From: Exophiala sp. HKRS030
Lineage: Eukaryota > Ascomycota > Eurotiomycetes > Chaetothyriales > Herpotrichiellaceae
DNA: 64,000 nucleotides
Direction: 5' to 3'
Assembly: GCA_023897205.1 (NCBI GenBank)
Contig: JAHWDD010000001.1
Coordinates: forward strand, 1,984,001-2,048,000
The notes beneath the pieces were generated by a model, which saw nothing but the letters and a program-made list of their open reading frames with translations, was not told where the DNA came from and did not search any database. The position numbers were made by a program, and so were the translations under genes. Within the stretch, counting starts at the first letter, position 1. Every line of letters begins with the position of its first letter. Shown here in pieces: positions 33,162-44,809 of this stretch.

Positions 33162-36100
33162 CTTTCTCGTCACCTTGACTGGAGAGTTTGCAGGAAAATG
33201 GACTCCACCAGCGATCCGTCAAGCCGTGGAGCTGCGATAGCTTCGAGCAAGGTCACCTAGGAGAGACCTGGTTGGCTGCTTAGGCTTTCCTTGAGCTGGA
33301 AGTTAGCAGGCCTGCCGCGTGAGCCATTTGATAAGAAAGGACGGAGTGTGACGGACCGGCTTTGACGGTAACAGGGTTTGTTTGTTGTACCGGAAAATAC
33401 GCACCTGGCAGAAATTTCTGGCGCAAGACAAAAAGAGAGGTCCGTGCAGGCGAACCAGGGTGGGATCCTTAGGCCGGGCTGCGGGTGTGAAAATGACGCC
33501 GTCACAGTCGCTGGAGCATAGGATGGAGTTGCTTTTATAGGATTGCAAGGATGGAGGGCCGACGTCGAGGAAAAAGGAAGTGTGAGGGCCTGGTGAGGAC
33601 CTCTCGAGGCGACCGACGGTACAATTTCACTCCACTGGGCGCTGTGTGAGTGCTTGGCTTAGGCTCCTTCCCTGCAGCCTAGTCGGCGGCCTAGTGAGTC
33701 CGAGCTACCACTGTAAATTGAGTCGGTCCAATAAAAGTGGGAGGTAACTGTAAGCGTGCGTCCATTCTTCACAGGCATGCTTTGTTTTGAGCCCCAGTCT
33801 GCTGTCCGCACTTCCTCCTAGAGGTCACTGCTGCCCTACACACATTCGACTAGCTGCGTGTCAAATCTGAACTCAGCAATAGCTGTGTGCCTTGTATCGT
33901 CATTATTGAGATCTCGCTCGGCTTCTTTCCACCATCAGTCAGAATGACTAACAGACCACCATACCACCTCAACCTTTACTTATCGGGCGCACGAAGCTTA
34001 GATGAGCTGCATTCAGCACTCGTCCTAGACCATATGAAGTCTTGCGGAGATCAGAAGTATTTGACTGCTGCGTCTTCCCCGGACAGAGTTGCGCGGCTTC
34101 CTGCTCTATCCTGACGATCCATGGTCTCGTTGCAGCCAGGGATACAGAATGGGTCGGCAAGACTTCCGGATCACAGACACACGCATCCACAGCAACCTTC
34201 GGACCATATCCTAGAACATGAAAGTATCATATCTTGAAACAGATGCCAAGGCATAATGTGAGGTTGGGCGAGTCGAGGCCCAAGAAAAAGTTGGATACAA
34301 CATTTGCGAGTTTGGGGGATGTGATATACGGAGAATCTTCGCACACTGCGATGTTTTTTACTTTGGGCTATGATGCCCCCAGTCGTTCAAGCCGCGGCGC
34401 CAAAAGCTACCTACAATACAACAGTTCGTCACAGATTCCTTCAAGTGCCTTTCGCTTATAAGCCTTGCTTTTGCTAGCTGGGATCTACCCTGTGTGTGTC
34501 CGCTCATGCTATTCTGCCACTTGCCCGTCTACTGAATTGATGACCCTTCTGGCGTGCCTTTGATCGTCACAGCTACGCGGAGAGCTCGGCAACAAAGACA
34601 ACTTTCACACATGATAGCAGGTTACCTTTCACCATCTGCCATCCAGGGCATGATATCGGCAATGTGGCTATTCTGCCCTTCTCTGTACTCGTCCTCCGTG
34701 ATCTAGCCAGCACTGGCTGCAATTGTGGCTTATCTACTGGGGCGCGAGTCTGTCTCGAAACATGGCTTCATCGCTTAAGGGCTTTGACCCAACGGCACCT
34801 GGTGAGAAAGCTTTTCAAGCCGCACAATGTCCTGGGAAACTGGTCCAGCTAGTATGCCCAAGTCTGGAAATGTGTCCAGTACCCACGGCCCACGCTGACT
34901 TCATACGTCGCATCATCTCTGCCAGACCACTTGGAACGCCGCGGCATTGGCGGCAATGAATGGGTGGCCCGGCTGATCTAGCTCAGAAGAAGTCTAGCCA
35001 ACAATGAATTATTTCTTTCTGTCATTTGAAGAATTTCTCCCCGGTGGACTTGTATTGGAGTTGTATTGGGAGTCGGCCATGACAGTGACCCGAACGACCT
35101 TGACCACAACATTTTGACATCGGTCCTAGCTTGGTGTTTTTCTCCGACATGGCCCTCCCCAGTTTGGTGGAATCAACTAACGGCCACGAGTACGACGGCA
35201 ACTTGTCAACCTACGTCGTACCGCCGCGCACGCCCATTTGTTGAAGAGGCTTCCGCCGGTGTCTTTGTTGCGAAGCTGCAGCTTGCCGTCATCGATCATG
35301 CGGCTGCATAGATCTCCGAATACTACCTCCAACAGGCGATTGCTTCTTTCTGGCTGATTCATCTACCTGCACGACCTGATTGAGCTTCACTCGAGCCGCA
35401 TTGGTACAAGCGTGTCTACTTTGTGATGGACAAACCCAGCACATCCATAATTAAGCGTGATGATTCCCGCGCGGCGCCGGAGAGGTAATCGTTTTTGCGA
35501 GATTCAAAACAAAGTCGAGGTCCACAGTTTGATTAAAAGCTTAAGGCTCTGAAATTTCCACTAGTGGAAGACAGGCGAGGAACAAGCGCTGGCTGCAGAG
35601 TGGTTTTTATAAGTGGTTCCTCTCACAGACCCTTCTTTGAGCCACTAGCCTGGCCAATCCACTGGAACCAAATGTGAAAATGTAAACAACCGTACTGATT
35701 ACAGAAATTGGCCACGCCATATTCGTGAGTTGAAACGCTGAATCAATTTGAATCAGCCTGATGGTCTCGCTCAGCAGCCTTGCGCGCAGATCTGAACCGT
35801 AGATCCTGGCGACGAAGATCCATCTTCTATTGTTTGTTGTGCTGTAACTTTCCAGGAACGGCAGTGGACATTATATGATCATTCGTGTCGCCCCTAGCTG
35901 TTTGCTGGTGGAATCTTCTACTGGCCTTCCTGGACGTGCTTTTGGGACCGAGTGCCGATGTGCCCATGGAACTCGGCGCACATCAGCGTGAGGAATTTGG
36001 TAGCTACATGGATTGTCCTCTCAACCAGAGCGAAAACCGCTCCTTTTTTTGAGGGATTTTCTCGGGGTCAAAAAGGCAACATGGTAAGAGGCAATATACC

Positions 36101-38649
36101 TCCTACCTCTGCCATCGAATGATAACTCCTATTGTTGTAGGAGTAGCACATATTGTACATAGTCCGCCCAGGAAAAATTTAGGTGGAGTTTGTTTCAGTA
36201 TTGTTTATGGCTCCTGTCTTCGGCACTTTTCCGAACAATAGCTTCAACTGGTTGCCGTAGCATTCCGGAAGCGTCTGCATCTCGACCCCATAGACGCAGC
36301 GGTGTACGGAGTATGTACGAGTTACGGAGCACCTTGAGGGATTTTCTGCATGCGAATGTGGGTAGGAACAGTCTTTGGAGAAGCCTGTGATTGTTACGCA
36401 AAAACAAATACAACAGAAGTGCTGCGATATGAGCCCGCCGGAGTATGTATTTACTGGCCTTTACTCGCTTCAGGCACGCAGAGCAATTTTGCAGCAAAAT
36501 AGCAAATTCCTCCTTTCCGTCCTGTCCGGACTGCGTCCTTCTCGCCGCGCGACTTCAAATTCGGCCCTCGTTCAGAAGCGGAGGCCGAGCAGACAGGATA
36601 CTCTATCGTTGTCATTTTCAGCGAAACTCCTTTTCCAATAATGCCACTATTATTGTTGCGCGGTCTAGATTTAAGACTTGACGTCGTCGCACGCTCTGAC
36701 CAGCTGGACATTTTTGCGCTTAGGGACAGACATGTTCAACAATCCACATCCTACAAAGAATAACATTACCACTTTCCATCGAGTTTCACGAATACATTTT
36801 TAGCACTGGCTGTGATTTTCAGGTTGCACACGCAGGATGCGGGAACATTCTCTGGGCGCTCACCCCGGGCTGTCGTTCGTTTATCGGGGTTGCCCGCGCA
36901 CAACGGGTTTGCACTCTACAGGTCTCTCTCACCGGTCGGTACATGATACAACCTTCCTGCCAACGAACTGAACAACAAGAAGCTCAGAACCATGTAAAAT
37001 CATCTGATGGGTTCGACGTCGGTGAAATTTTGACAACAAGACTTGTCACACAAGACCGCCCAGACTTTCGGCGTTCTGTGCTCGCAGTGTGTGCTACAAC
37101 AACCTCCTCCTACTGGTGGCGAGTTGCCATGAAGTGCATTTCGCACTTTCAATAGTTCATTCACATCATTGAGTCCGTCAGACGAGCTGCAGGTGCACGC
37201 ACGTCATACTGTCGGCTATTTTCTTCGTGTCTGCTCAAAGTACGAGATACCCTGGGGGCTTTACGAGCAGATTACTATCCACGGGCACACTTTCGCATGC
37301 TTTGGCGAAGCTAGATCGCAAATCTCTAGCCCTACCGCTCCATTGCCATCATACACGGCAATATCGTTGCGTTACTGACAGATTCAAAGTCAAGGAGGCG
37401 GGCAAGGATAACCGACTGATCGTCTCGATGATAGACGTTGGATCGGCAACCCCCGCACTCAGGGTCTGGTTTGAAGCAACATTGCAGGCCATCATGACAG
37501 CGACCAGCGATGGTGCAAACATCAAGGTCGAATCGGTTCTGAACCCCAAGATCTGTGTTTGCCAATACTGGTTACGTGATATTTCCATGAAGGCCAGTTA
37601 GCCTACAGTTGGGCTTGTTAAGATCATTAAATTCTGTGGTGGGCGAGCTAGCTAATCACAAACTGCTCGATACGATACGCAGTGCGGAGAAACACTCGCT
37701 CAAAAGTGTGCTTTAGGCTCTGAAGCTCTCGCTTGCTTCGAGAGTACGAGTACTTGCTTGCACATACAGTACATTTGTTACTAGAATTGGCGACTGACCT
37801 TTGCTAACTTAGAAGGGGTTTGACAGGAACAAGAAGGGTCATGTGACAAGAACAACATGTTTTTGTTGTCTGCCCTTGTAACTTCACCTCATCCACGATA
37901 GAATTTAGACAGTTCTGGGAAGACCACCTGCATTCCATGAGCGATTCACATCGCCTGGTGAGATAATAATGTGTTTGGTGTGATGGTTGTTTTTGTTGCA
38001 TCAATGCATCCCCAACTTTACAAACTGTGAAAACATATTTGGTGTCTGCCAGCAAAAAATGCCCTAGATGATCAGATATTATGTATGGACTCACTTGAGG
38101 CCACGATGTCAGGCAAGGAATGCTACAGTATTTCAAAATGCAACGGAAGATTTGGAGGCTTTGGTGCGAGACGCAGCGGCGGCGTTGTTCACTTGCGCCG
38201 ATGAACTGATTGAATGGACAATCTCATTCTCTCATTTGGTTTTCTGTGAGAATCCATCAAGCATAGAGCTGGGCAGATATACCGCTGGATGCTGAGATGC
38301 TGAGAACAGACAGAGAGTCACTTCCTCATGCCAGATTGCGTTGACATCAAAGGCTCTTTCCCAATGTCTTCTTGACTCCTCGCACCTACCTCGTTTCTAC
38401 ATGCAGGTTAGACAGGCTCATAAAAGGGAACTCTTCTTCTCTTCTTCTCTTCTCTGCTGTACCATCCTCTTCATCACTCACAGTCCTTCTCTCTCTTTTC
38501 TTCATTGAGCGGCACCAAAGTTTCTCTTACAGCGTCCAGGATTTGCATTCTCTTGACTCTGAACAAAGTCCAATCTCCTCAAAACGCTGTTATCTTCCCT
38601 TTCCTTTGTTGACCATCTTTGAAGCCCAACGACTTCAATCACCTTCATC
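33162..38649. other. Long region without recognisable genes
   Basis: About 5.5 kb between divergent genes. Reading frames reach at most 130 codons and none resembles a known family on either strand. The proximal part must carry the H+-ATPase promoter; the last few hundred bases carry the promoter of the secreted-protein gene. One TACGGAGTA copy is at 36305-36313. I find no terminal repeats, target-site duplications or transposase-like peptides. Confidence 0.5.
38419..38510 (+). promoter_or_regulatory. TATA-like element and CT-rich tract upstream of the secreted-protein gene
   Basis: CATAAAAGG at 38419-38427 is followed by a dense CT tract (38431-38460 and on). A TATA-like box followed by a pyrimidine block is typical of strongly expressed fungal genes, with transcription starting at the end of the block. 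Confidence 0.45.
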
Positions 38650-40101
38650 ATGTGGCTCTTCAACGTCCTTCTCCTCGTTATGGTCAATTTCGGGGCCATG
38701 GCTGAGATACCCATGTGTGGTTCACAATCAACGTCTTCTCAGACTTCTCGTGGCTGTACAATGACCTTTACTCCTTACATGGCTCCTCAAATTGGCCCTA
38801 CTAGCACAGTTTATGGTGCCATCATGACCACATATTTCTATGTATGTCCTATCCTACCTTAGATAGTGTCAGCTACTGATGCACGGCAGGTTGTCGACTG
38901 CCGCTATTGCACCGTCACCAACCATGAACAGAATCCTACTCCTCAGGTAAGATCGTATCTCATCATCCCTCTTGACCGCTACTAACGCCCTTAGGGTCCT
39001 TTCACAGCAAAAACCACAAGCTCCATGCTCACTGTTACCCGGGTTGAGTGTATGCCAGAGACAACTGCAATCACCAGAAGAAACTACCGTGGCTATGAAG
39101 AGGTGGAACAAGCTCATGCTCAGACTGTCTCCCACAAGAAACTTTCTGGCAATGGCTTCACACACAAACTACGCCGCTCAAGCTCTTCTGTCACTGGTGC
39201 ATTGCTTGATCTTGCAACAACAATCAGCAACACTTCTCCAGACATCCAACTTCTTACTGGCCCTTCTCAGGAGTCATTGACTGAGATTCTGTCGGCTTTG
39301 TTTGCCCTCAACGTCGCTGACTCCGGCATGAACCTCACCTCAGCCTGCCAGCAAGTCACAACTACAGAAGTCAGCTACCGCTTGTTGGAGTCTGACTTCA
39401 ACCCTGATCAGGTCAAAGGACTCATCTGCTGGATCAGTGAAAATGGATACTCTTTCAACAGCACCCGGGCTGCTGTCATTTCCACTTTACAAGCTGCCAT
39501 ATACGGTCTAGAGGTCAATTCTGACTTCACCGATAACAGAACAGAAATTTGTGACAACCTCGACCTCTTCCACTCCATAGGTGGCTTCTTGGGCATTAAC
39601 ACTCAACAATACCAGGATATCGTCTGCCCTGGTATCCCCATCGAACCCACAACACCTACCCCCTACCAAGGATCGCAGTCCGTCCCTACTGCAGGTCCGT
39701 CTGCTTCCGCTGGCGGTCCTTGGGCCTCTGCGAATAGCTCTTCGGCTGAAAGCAATGCTACCATGCCGGAATCAGCTTCAGGGAATTCCAGTGGCACTGC
39801 ATTTGCAACTGGTGGCCCTGTGGCCTCCACAGGCGGTCCATGGATCTCGGGGAACAGCTCTTTCACCGTCCACAACGTCACTACCTGGGGACCACCCATC
39901 TCTTATACTGGTAGTATTATGAGCTGGCCCGCCAATTGGACCGAGCCGACTGGCACGATGGGCTCTGGTGTCGCCTCCAGCACCGGCATGGCTTGGAGTG
40001 GAATGGGCATGAGAGCCCGCACACCACCGAGCCCTACTGCGAAGCCATTCTACCCTGCCGTGCCTAGTCCAACACGTCACTCAGTCTTCAAGAGATATTA
40101 G
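38650..40101 (+). CDS. Secreted Ser/Thr/Gly-rich protein with duplicated GGPW segment
   Basis: Three exons, 38650-38841, 38890-38946 and 38995-40101, joined across two 48-bp introns (both CAG/TAG acceptors; the second has a TACTAAC branch). The product has 451 residues. It starts with a clear signal peptide (LFNVLLLVMVNFGAMA, cleavage near residue 18). The first half contains several Cys residues (for example CGSQ, CTMTF, DCRYCTV, ECMPE), suggesting disulfides. The middle is a small helical domain with NxT/S glycosylation sites. The tail is Ser/Thr/Gly-rich, with two copies of a 40-residue unit starting at residues 317 and 357 (GPSASAGGPW.. and GPVASTGGPW..). There is no hydrophobic GPI signal; it ends SVFKRY. 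Likely a cell-wall or extracellular protein; the family is not recognised. Confidence 0.8.
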
Positions 40102-41349
40102 AATCTATTGAAGTCATCAGCACAAGCATCACCGGTGTCTGGGCTCGTGCTGGCACACTGCCCAGTTTGCTGAGACTTTTGATGGCTGCCATGAAACTGC
40201 ATTTTTCATCGAGAGAGAGAAGGACCCTTACACAACTTAATTTGTATGATGAAGCTTCATGGAACTGGGCTGTGCATATTCTAGAATTGAGTATGATAGA
40301 GATAGATTAATCGAGAGTACCAGATCCAATTGATTTCTCACTATGCTGATGGCTTGTACCACTTTTGCAATATCTTTTCCAGATTTGCCCTTGTATTTTT
40401 TTGGTTCCTAGATAGGTTTCAGGACATTAGAGACTGGTCAGCGGTGGCGTGTCCACTGTCATGTTATGACGATGGTATTGAATTGGGTGTAATAAACGGT
40501 GTCAAGGCTACGAGGCCCAGGAAATTCGGCGACTTGGGTGTTTTGTGACCAGTTCTCGAATTTTGCAAAGGTATCCATGCCCATGTATGTACGAAAAACC
40601 CGGTTTGTTGTCGGCCAGGGTCTCCAGAAGGCAACAAGGAGGGGTTAAAAGGGCGGGTGGACAAACAAATTGCCATCCATGTCTGATATTTTCCCAGATT
40701 GGGCAAGAGAACAAGGGAGCCAGAAAGAGTAAATAGTTGATTGAAATCAAAAAAAGCAGACGATGTGTGTGACATGGCTTCTTTGTTCTTCTTTGTTGTT
40801 AGGGGATATCATCCCCCCTGATACTATAAACATATTTCTCATAACGACATGACTGGGTGACGTGTAGTTTTTTGAAAAAAGACAAGTCTTCCCCCAGCCT
40901 CCCCCCCCCCAAAAAGACGTACAACCTATCCAATCTCAAGATCCAGTGACTCCCGTCCATGATTCTTGAAAGCGTCCGTCCTGAACAAAGTGACAGTGCC
41001 ACAGTGTGAGTTCAGAGTTGGCCAGAAAAAAGATTCTGAATCGGAGATAGAGCAAAAAAAGTCGAAGAAGAATGACAAAAGGATGGTCTTTCGGAACATG
41101 AACGAATCGCAAAAATGAGAGGCCCCCACTCCAAAACTCCGACGCTAGAAAATGCTCATGTTTGATGTTGGCGCAAGCTGAAACGCTGCAGATTGTGGAA
41201 AAAGTCGATGGCTCTGAACGAAGACGACAACAAGGCAGTTCAGCTCGCGGAATGGACAGGGACTTCGATACACCAGCAGCCACTGAGTGGGCGGTGATGG
41301 TTCCTGTCGGTTTCTCAAAGGCCGAGGGAGCGAGGAGAGAGGAATGGTT
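40102..41349. other. Intergenic region between convergent genes
   Basis: A 1248-bp stretch between the ends of the secreted-protein gene and the hydrolase. It contains a C-run at about 40901-40910 and short A-runs. No supportable ORF. Confidence 0.5.
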
Positions 41350-42861
41350 CTACAGAGGTAGGACGATGCTCCTCCTCGGCTGTCTCTCAATGATACTGTC
41401 CGTGGGATGCAACGAGCTCATGGAGTTTCCAGGACCAAGACCGTCCTTGTTCTGGAAAACCTTGTTCAAGTTCATGGCCGACTTGGTGTAGAGGAAGTCG
41501 ATGGCCTTCTGGTCTCGGAACGGATTGGGCGACTTGTCCCAGGCGTGCGGCACGCGAGGGATGAGCTTGCTGTCGATGCTCTTGCCGAGCTTTTCGAGAC
41601 GTTCGGCAAAAACCTGCCCTTCTCGCAAGAGCATGTCCCACTCGCACAGCCACATTTGGATGTCTTGCGGTAGACCCTCGTGGATCATGTGGTCGTGCGC
41701 GAGGCCCGGCGAGGCGTAGGGACTGCAGTGATCGCCGGCCATGTCCGGTGGGGGTAGGTACGAGAAGTCGAAGAGGTCGGTGAAGGTCTTGGGCAGACAT
41801 TTTTTGGGGTTCCGAGATTCGCGGATCTTGCGCGACCGGGACATGGTCCAGTCGAGAAGAGGGTACCAGGCCACTATGCTGCGGATCTGGAGGGGGGTGG
41901 TGGTGCGTTGTTGGACGAGATTCGAGGTCGATTGCACGGGCGTGACGAAGTTGTGGGTTTCGTGATAGTGCAGGTCATGGTCATTGGCTTCGGTGTCACT
42001 CTCATCGTGCAGCGTACTGCCTATCGTACTCACTGTTTGCGCTGTCGTCGGCCGAGAATATCGGCCATCCGTCGTGGCACTGAGATTGCGATGATAGTTC
42101 AGTCTGAACGGAGCTGAGAAGGCTAGGTTTGCCCCTGCGGAGAAACCTGACAGGGCGAGGTTGGTCTGGTCGATATGGAGCTCCGCTGCGTGCTCCGAGA
42201 CGTACAGAATGGATTCGACGCAGTCGTCCACGGGGACGGGGAAAGGGTGTTCGGGTGCGAGGCGGTAGTTGACGCTGACGAAGATCGCATTCGTGTATTC
42301 CATAACGACTCTTGCCCAATAGCGATCGTCTCGCGCGTCACCCAAGCAGAACCCGCCGCCGTGGAAGTTGATGACGGCGGGGAACCGGAAGTCTGGCTCA
42401 CGATTGAGTATCTCTTGGTATCGTGGTGGAAGGTAGAAATATAGTTCAATGGGGATACTGTCGGTCGGTATCTTGTGCTTGAAGGACGGTCTCGGTGCTC
42501 GGGGAGGAGCGAAATCGTGGAAATGCATCGCTAGTGTCATAAGAGACCGCCAAAACCGAGCTCTTAATTTGAGGCCCTTTCGTGATGGGATTTCTTTGCT
42601 GGACAGATGATGCGACATAGACCGAGGTCTTCTGTTGAAAGGCACGGGTGCAAATGTCTCTGCCAGCATGTTCTCAGGAGGATCAATGGTAGAGGCGTTC
42701 TGGAAATCTGCGATGTTGTGGAAGGTGACTCCGCGAGTCTTGGGAACTTGGAGGTACTGTGGGCTCTTTGACCGTGCAAAGTCTTTGGCTTCAGTCATAT
42801 CGTAGGATTCATCTGTAGAGGAGCACTCCTCAAGTCTCGGTGGTGAGGGAGTGGGAGGCAT
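41350..42861 (-). CDS. erdH: Alpha/beta hydrolase (HSL-type), probable ergosteryl-aspartate hydrolase ErdH
   Basis: A 503-residue single-exon protein. The C-terminal two thirds are an alpha/beta-hydrolase-3 domain: oxyanion motif HGGGF (167-171), NYRLAPEHPFP (198-208), nucleophile elbow GFSAG with Ser241, acid Asp409 (CEWDMLLREG) and His439 (VPHAWD). The first 100 residues are low-complexity and basic. The segment at about 265-325 is a disordered insertion. On its own this would be a generic esterase. The adjacent divergent gene is erdS, and in fungi the hydrolase ErdH, which removes aspartate from ergosteryl-aspartate, is an alpha/beta hydrolase encoded next to erdS. The function is therefore assigned by fold plus neighbourhood, not by a diagnostic residue. 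An unrelated carboxylesterase is the alternative. Confidence 0.72.
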   Translation of the reverse strand: MPPTPSPPRLEECSSTDESYDMTEAKDFARSKSPQYLQVPKTRGVTFHNIADFQNASTIDPPENMLAETFAPVPFNRRPRSMSHHLSSKEIPSRKGLKLRARFWRSLMTLAMHFHDFAPPRAPRPSFKHKIPTDSIPIELYFYLPPRYQEILNREPDFRFPAVINFHGGGFCLGDARDDRYWARVVMEYTNAIFVSVNYRLAPEHPFPVPVDDCVESILYVSEHAAELHIDQTNLALSGFSAGANLAFSAPFRLNYHRNLSATTDGRYSRPTTAQTVSTIGSTLHDESDTEANDHDLHYHETHNFVTPVQSTSNLVQQRTTTPLQIRSIVAWYPLLDWTMSRSRKIRESRNPKKCLPKTFTDLFDFSYLPPPDMAGDHCSPYASPGLAHDHMIHEGLPQDIQMWLCEWDMLLREGQVFAERLEKLGKSIDSKLIPRVPHAWDKSPNPFRDQKAIDFLYTKSAMNLNKVFQNKDGLGPGNSMSSLHPTDSIIERQPRRSIVLPL

Positions 42862-44809
42862 CGTGATAAGAAGTGTGCATCCTCCGGCTATATCATGCGC
42901 GAATGCGACGGTGAGGGGCGAGATTCAGCCGAGTCGTGGCATCAAACCACTCCTTAGTTCGCAAGGTATTTGGATTGCGAGCGGGAAAGAAGCGGACGCA
43001 AGCACATTCCAGCGCGGGATATGGTTACAATAAAGCGAATTTCGCTGCGACAAGGGAAGAGGGTGGTAGGAGGATTTCCCCGATATGGCTGTCATGCCAG
43101 CCATTGAATGAAACGTACGCAGTGTGTCTCGTGTCTATCTATCGCAAGCGAGCAGCTCAGCTAAAAATGACGCGTTGGCTTGGAGGCTGTGGTGATGATG
43201 ATAGAAGAGCCGCTAGGCAAATCAGACAAAAAGCGGTCCCTCTCCTGCAGGGTCCCAACAGCCTAAAGACAACCAAGGCTTTTAACTGGAGCAGCCCCTA
43301 ACAGAACCACCGATAGGCTTGTCTAAACGGTCAATTGCCCATCAAAGCTCCCTCGGGGGCACCAGATGAGCTGGTCGCACCCTATACAGCACATGGCCAG
43401 CCAGTATCATGCTGCATTTTCCATGTTTGATAAAGTACCTACTCCGTACTTGCGGCTCATTCTCATATCCTCTCGCATCGAGGGCGGATTACTTTTGGTT
43501 CTGCACAGATGCAAAACAACAGTGCATGTCATACGCGTCCTCATGCTTGTATCACACTTGGCTCAGGGGGCATCAATGTCGAGGTCATGATCAGTCATCC
43601 AATAGTCTCAGTTGGTTGATGACATGATCCGGAAGATATACTCCCTGGCACCCCCTGTTCCGCAATCGATGGATGCTGGTTCAGGGGGCTATGTTGCGAG
43701 GATGCGCACAACTCTCCGTGCTTGTGCAAATGATATTTATTTTATAATTTATGTTTCATATACCTAGACCTTGATCGCACAGTATTTGTGTTCAACCCAA
43801 TTTGCGTTCTTCGAGCTGAAGAGGTCGCAGGTTTGCTTGCCTCTGAGTCAGCAGTATCCAGGGGTACCCTTTTTCCCTCCGAGGGCGCCGCGCCTTCTCA
43901 TATGACGTTGAGCCAATTTATTGGACGGGATCTCAGCCTTCCGGTTACTCAAGTCACATCTTACATGCTTGCTCATGCCACAAGAGACAGCATTTCATGT
44001 TCAGCAACGGATTCTCGATCTCGTGAGTACGGAGTACAATGATTCAGAAGCCAAGTACACTTGTCACAAGTACTACGAGGAACATGACAGAAGCAAAGTC
44101 GAGACGGCAGTTTGTCTTCATACGAGTATGAGATCAATGACCACGATGTGCACGGATAATAACTGCTCACTTCATCTGGCAACAAGATTTGAGCCTCCGA
44201 TTGGCTGCATGGCTGCGATTTACCCCTCCTGACTAAGCTTGCTAACCTTTTCAACCTTCTTTAGGATCGTCAATGAATTGCTTGCTTGTCCTATCCGGCT
44301 GTGCCGTTCCACCTCATTCCTCTTCCTACTCCCTCTCGCCTGTAGCTCATTGTTACCTGCGGCCCTACTCCTGATTCCTAAGTACTGTCTTCGTGGCTGC
44401 ATCAGTCGGTCGGATACTCCCCGTTAGAGTCGTTCGCCCTCTTCCATCGTTGCAGGTGCGGCGGCGTATACTGCACCAACCCCCCCGCATTGAGGCAGCC
44501 GCCAAGGTGCATGCCTGCGCTGACTTGAAGGACTCCCGCCGAAAAGATCACCCTGTCCAGTTCCTGGCCTGCAGAACTCTTACCTCTGTGCGATTGTTGG
44601 AAAAAGCCTTGCATGCGAAACACCCTATTCCCGATATTGATCATCCTGCAACACGTAATCAAGGCATCCTGACCGCAACCTTGCATACAAGAAAAGAACC
44701 CTGTCGCAGCCTCACAACTCCATTTAATCTCGCCTCTGTGTGAACCAACTGGTGAAGATTCCATTCAGCACGCCTGTCTTCATCGAGTCGAGCCCAGTTC
44801 GTCACAACG
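42862..44809. promoter_or_regulatory. Divergent control region between erdH and erdS
   Basis: About 1.95 kb between divergent start codons. No credible gene. Two copies of the recurring 9-mer occur here (TACTCCGTA at 43440-43448, TACGGAGTA at 44028-44036). The erdS side (about 44230-44400) is pyrimidine-rich. I cannot assign specific factor sites. Confidence 0.45.

Noticed and set aside
36640..36660. Imperfect inverted repeat CAATAAT...ATTATTG
   Set aside because: Seven-base arms in AT-rich DNA are expected by chance.
36943..37601. Overlapping plus-strand frames of 70-124 codons in the gene desert
   Set aside because: I tried to join them as exons, but found no consistent splice set and no family motif.
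44402..44764. 120-codon minus-strand frame just upstream of erdS
   Set aside because: It lies in the C/T-rich leader region and has no domain; it is probably a shadow of leader composition.
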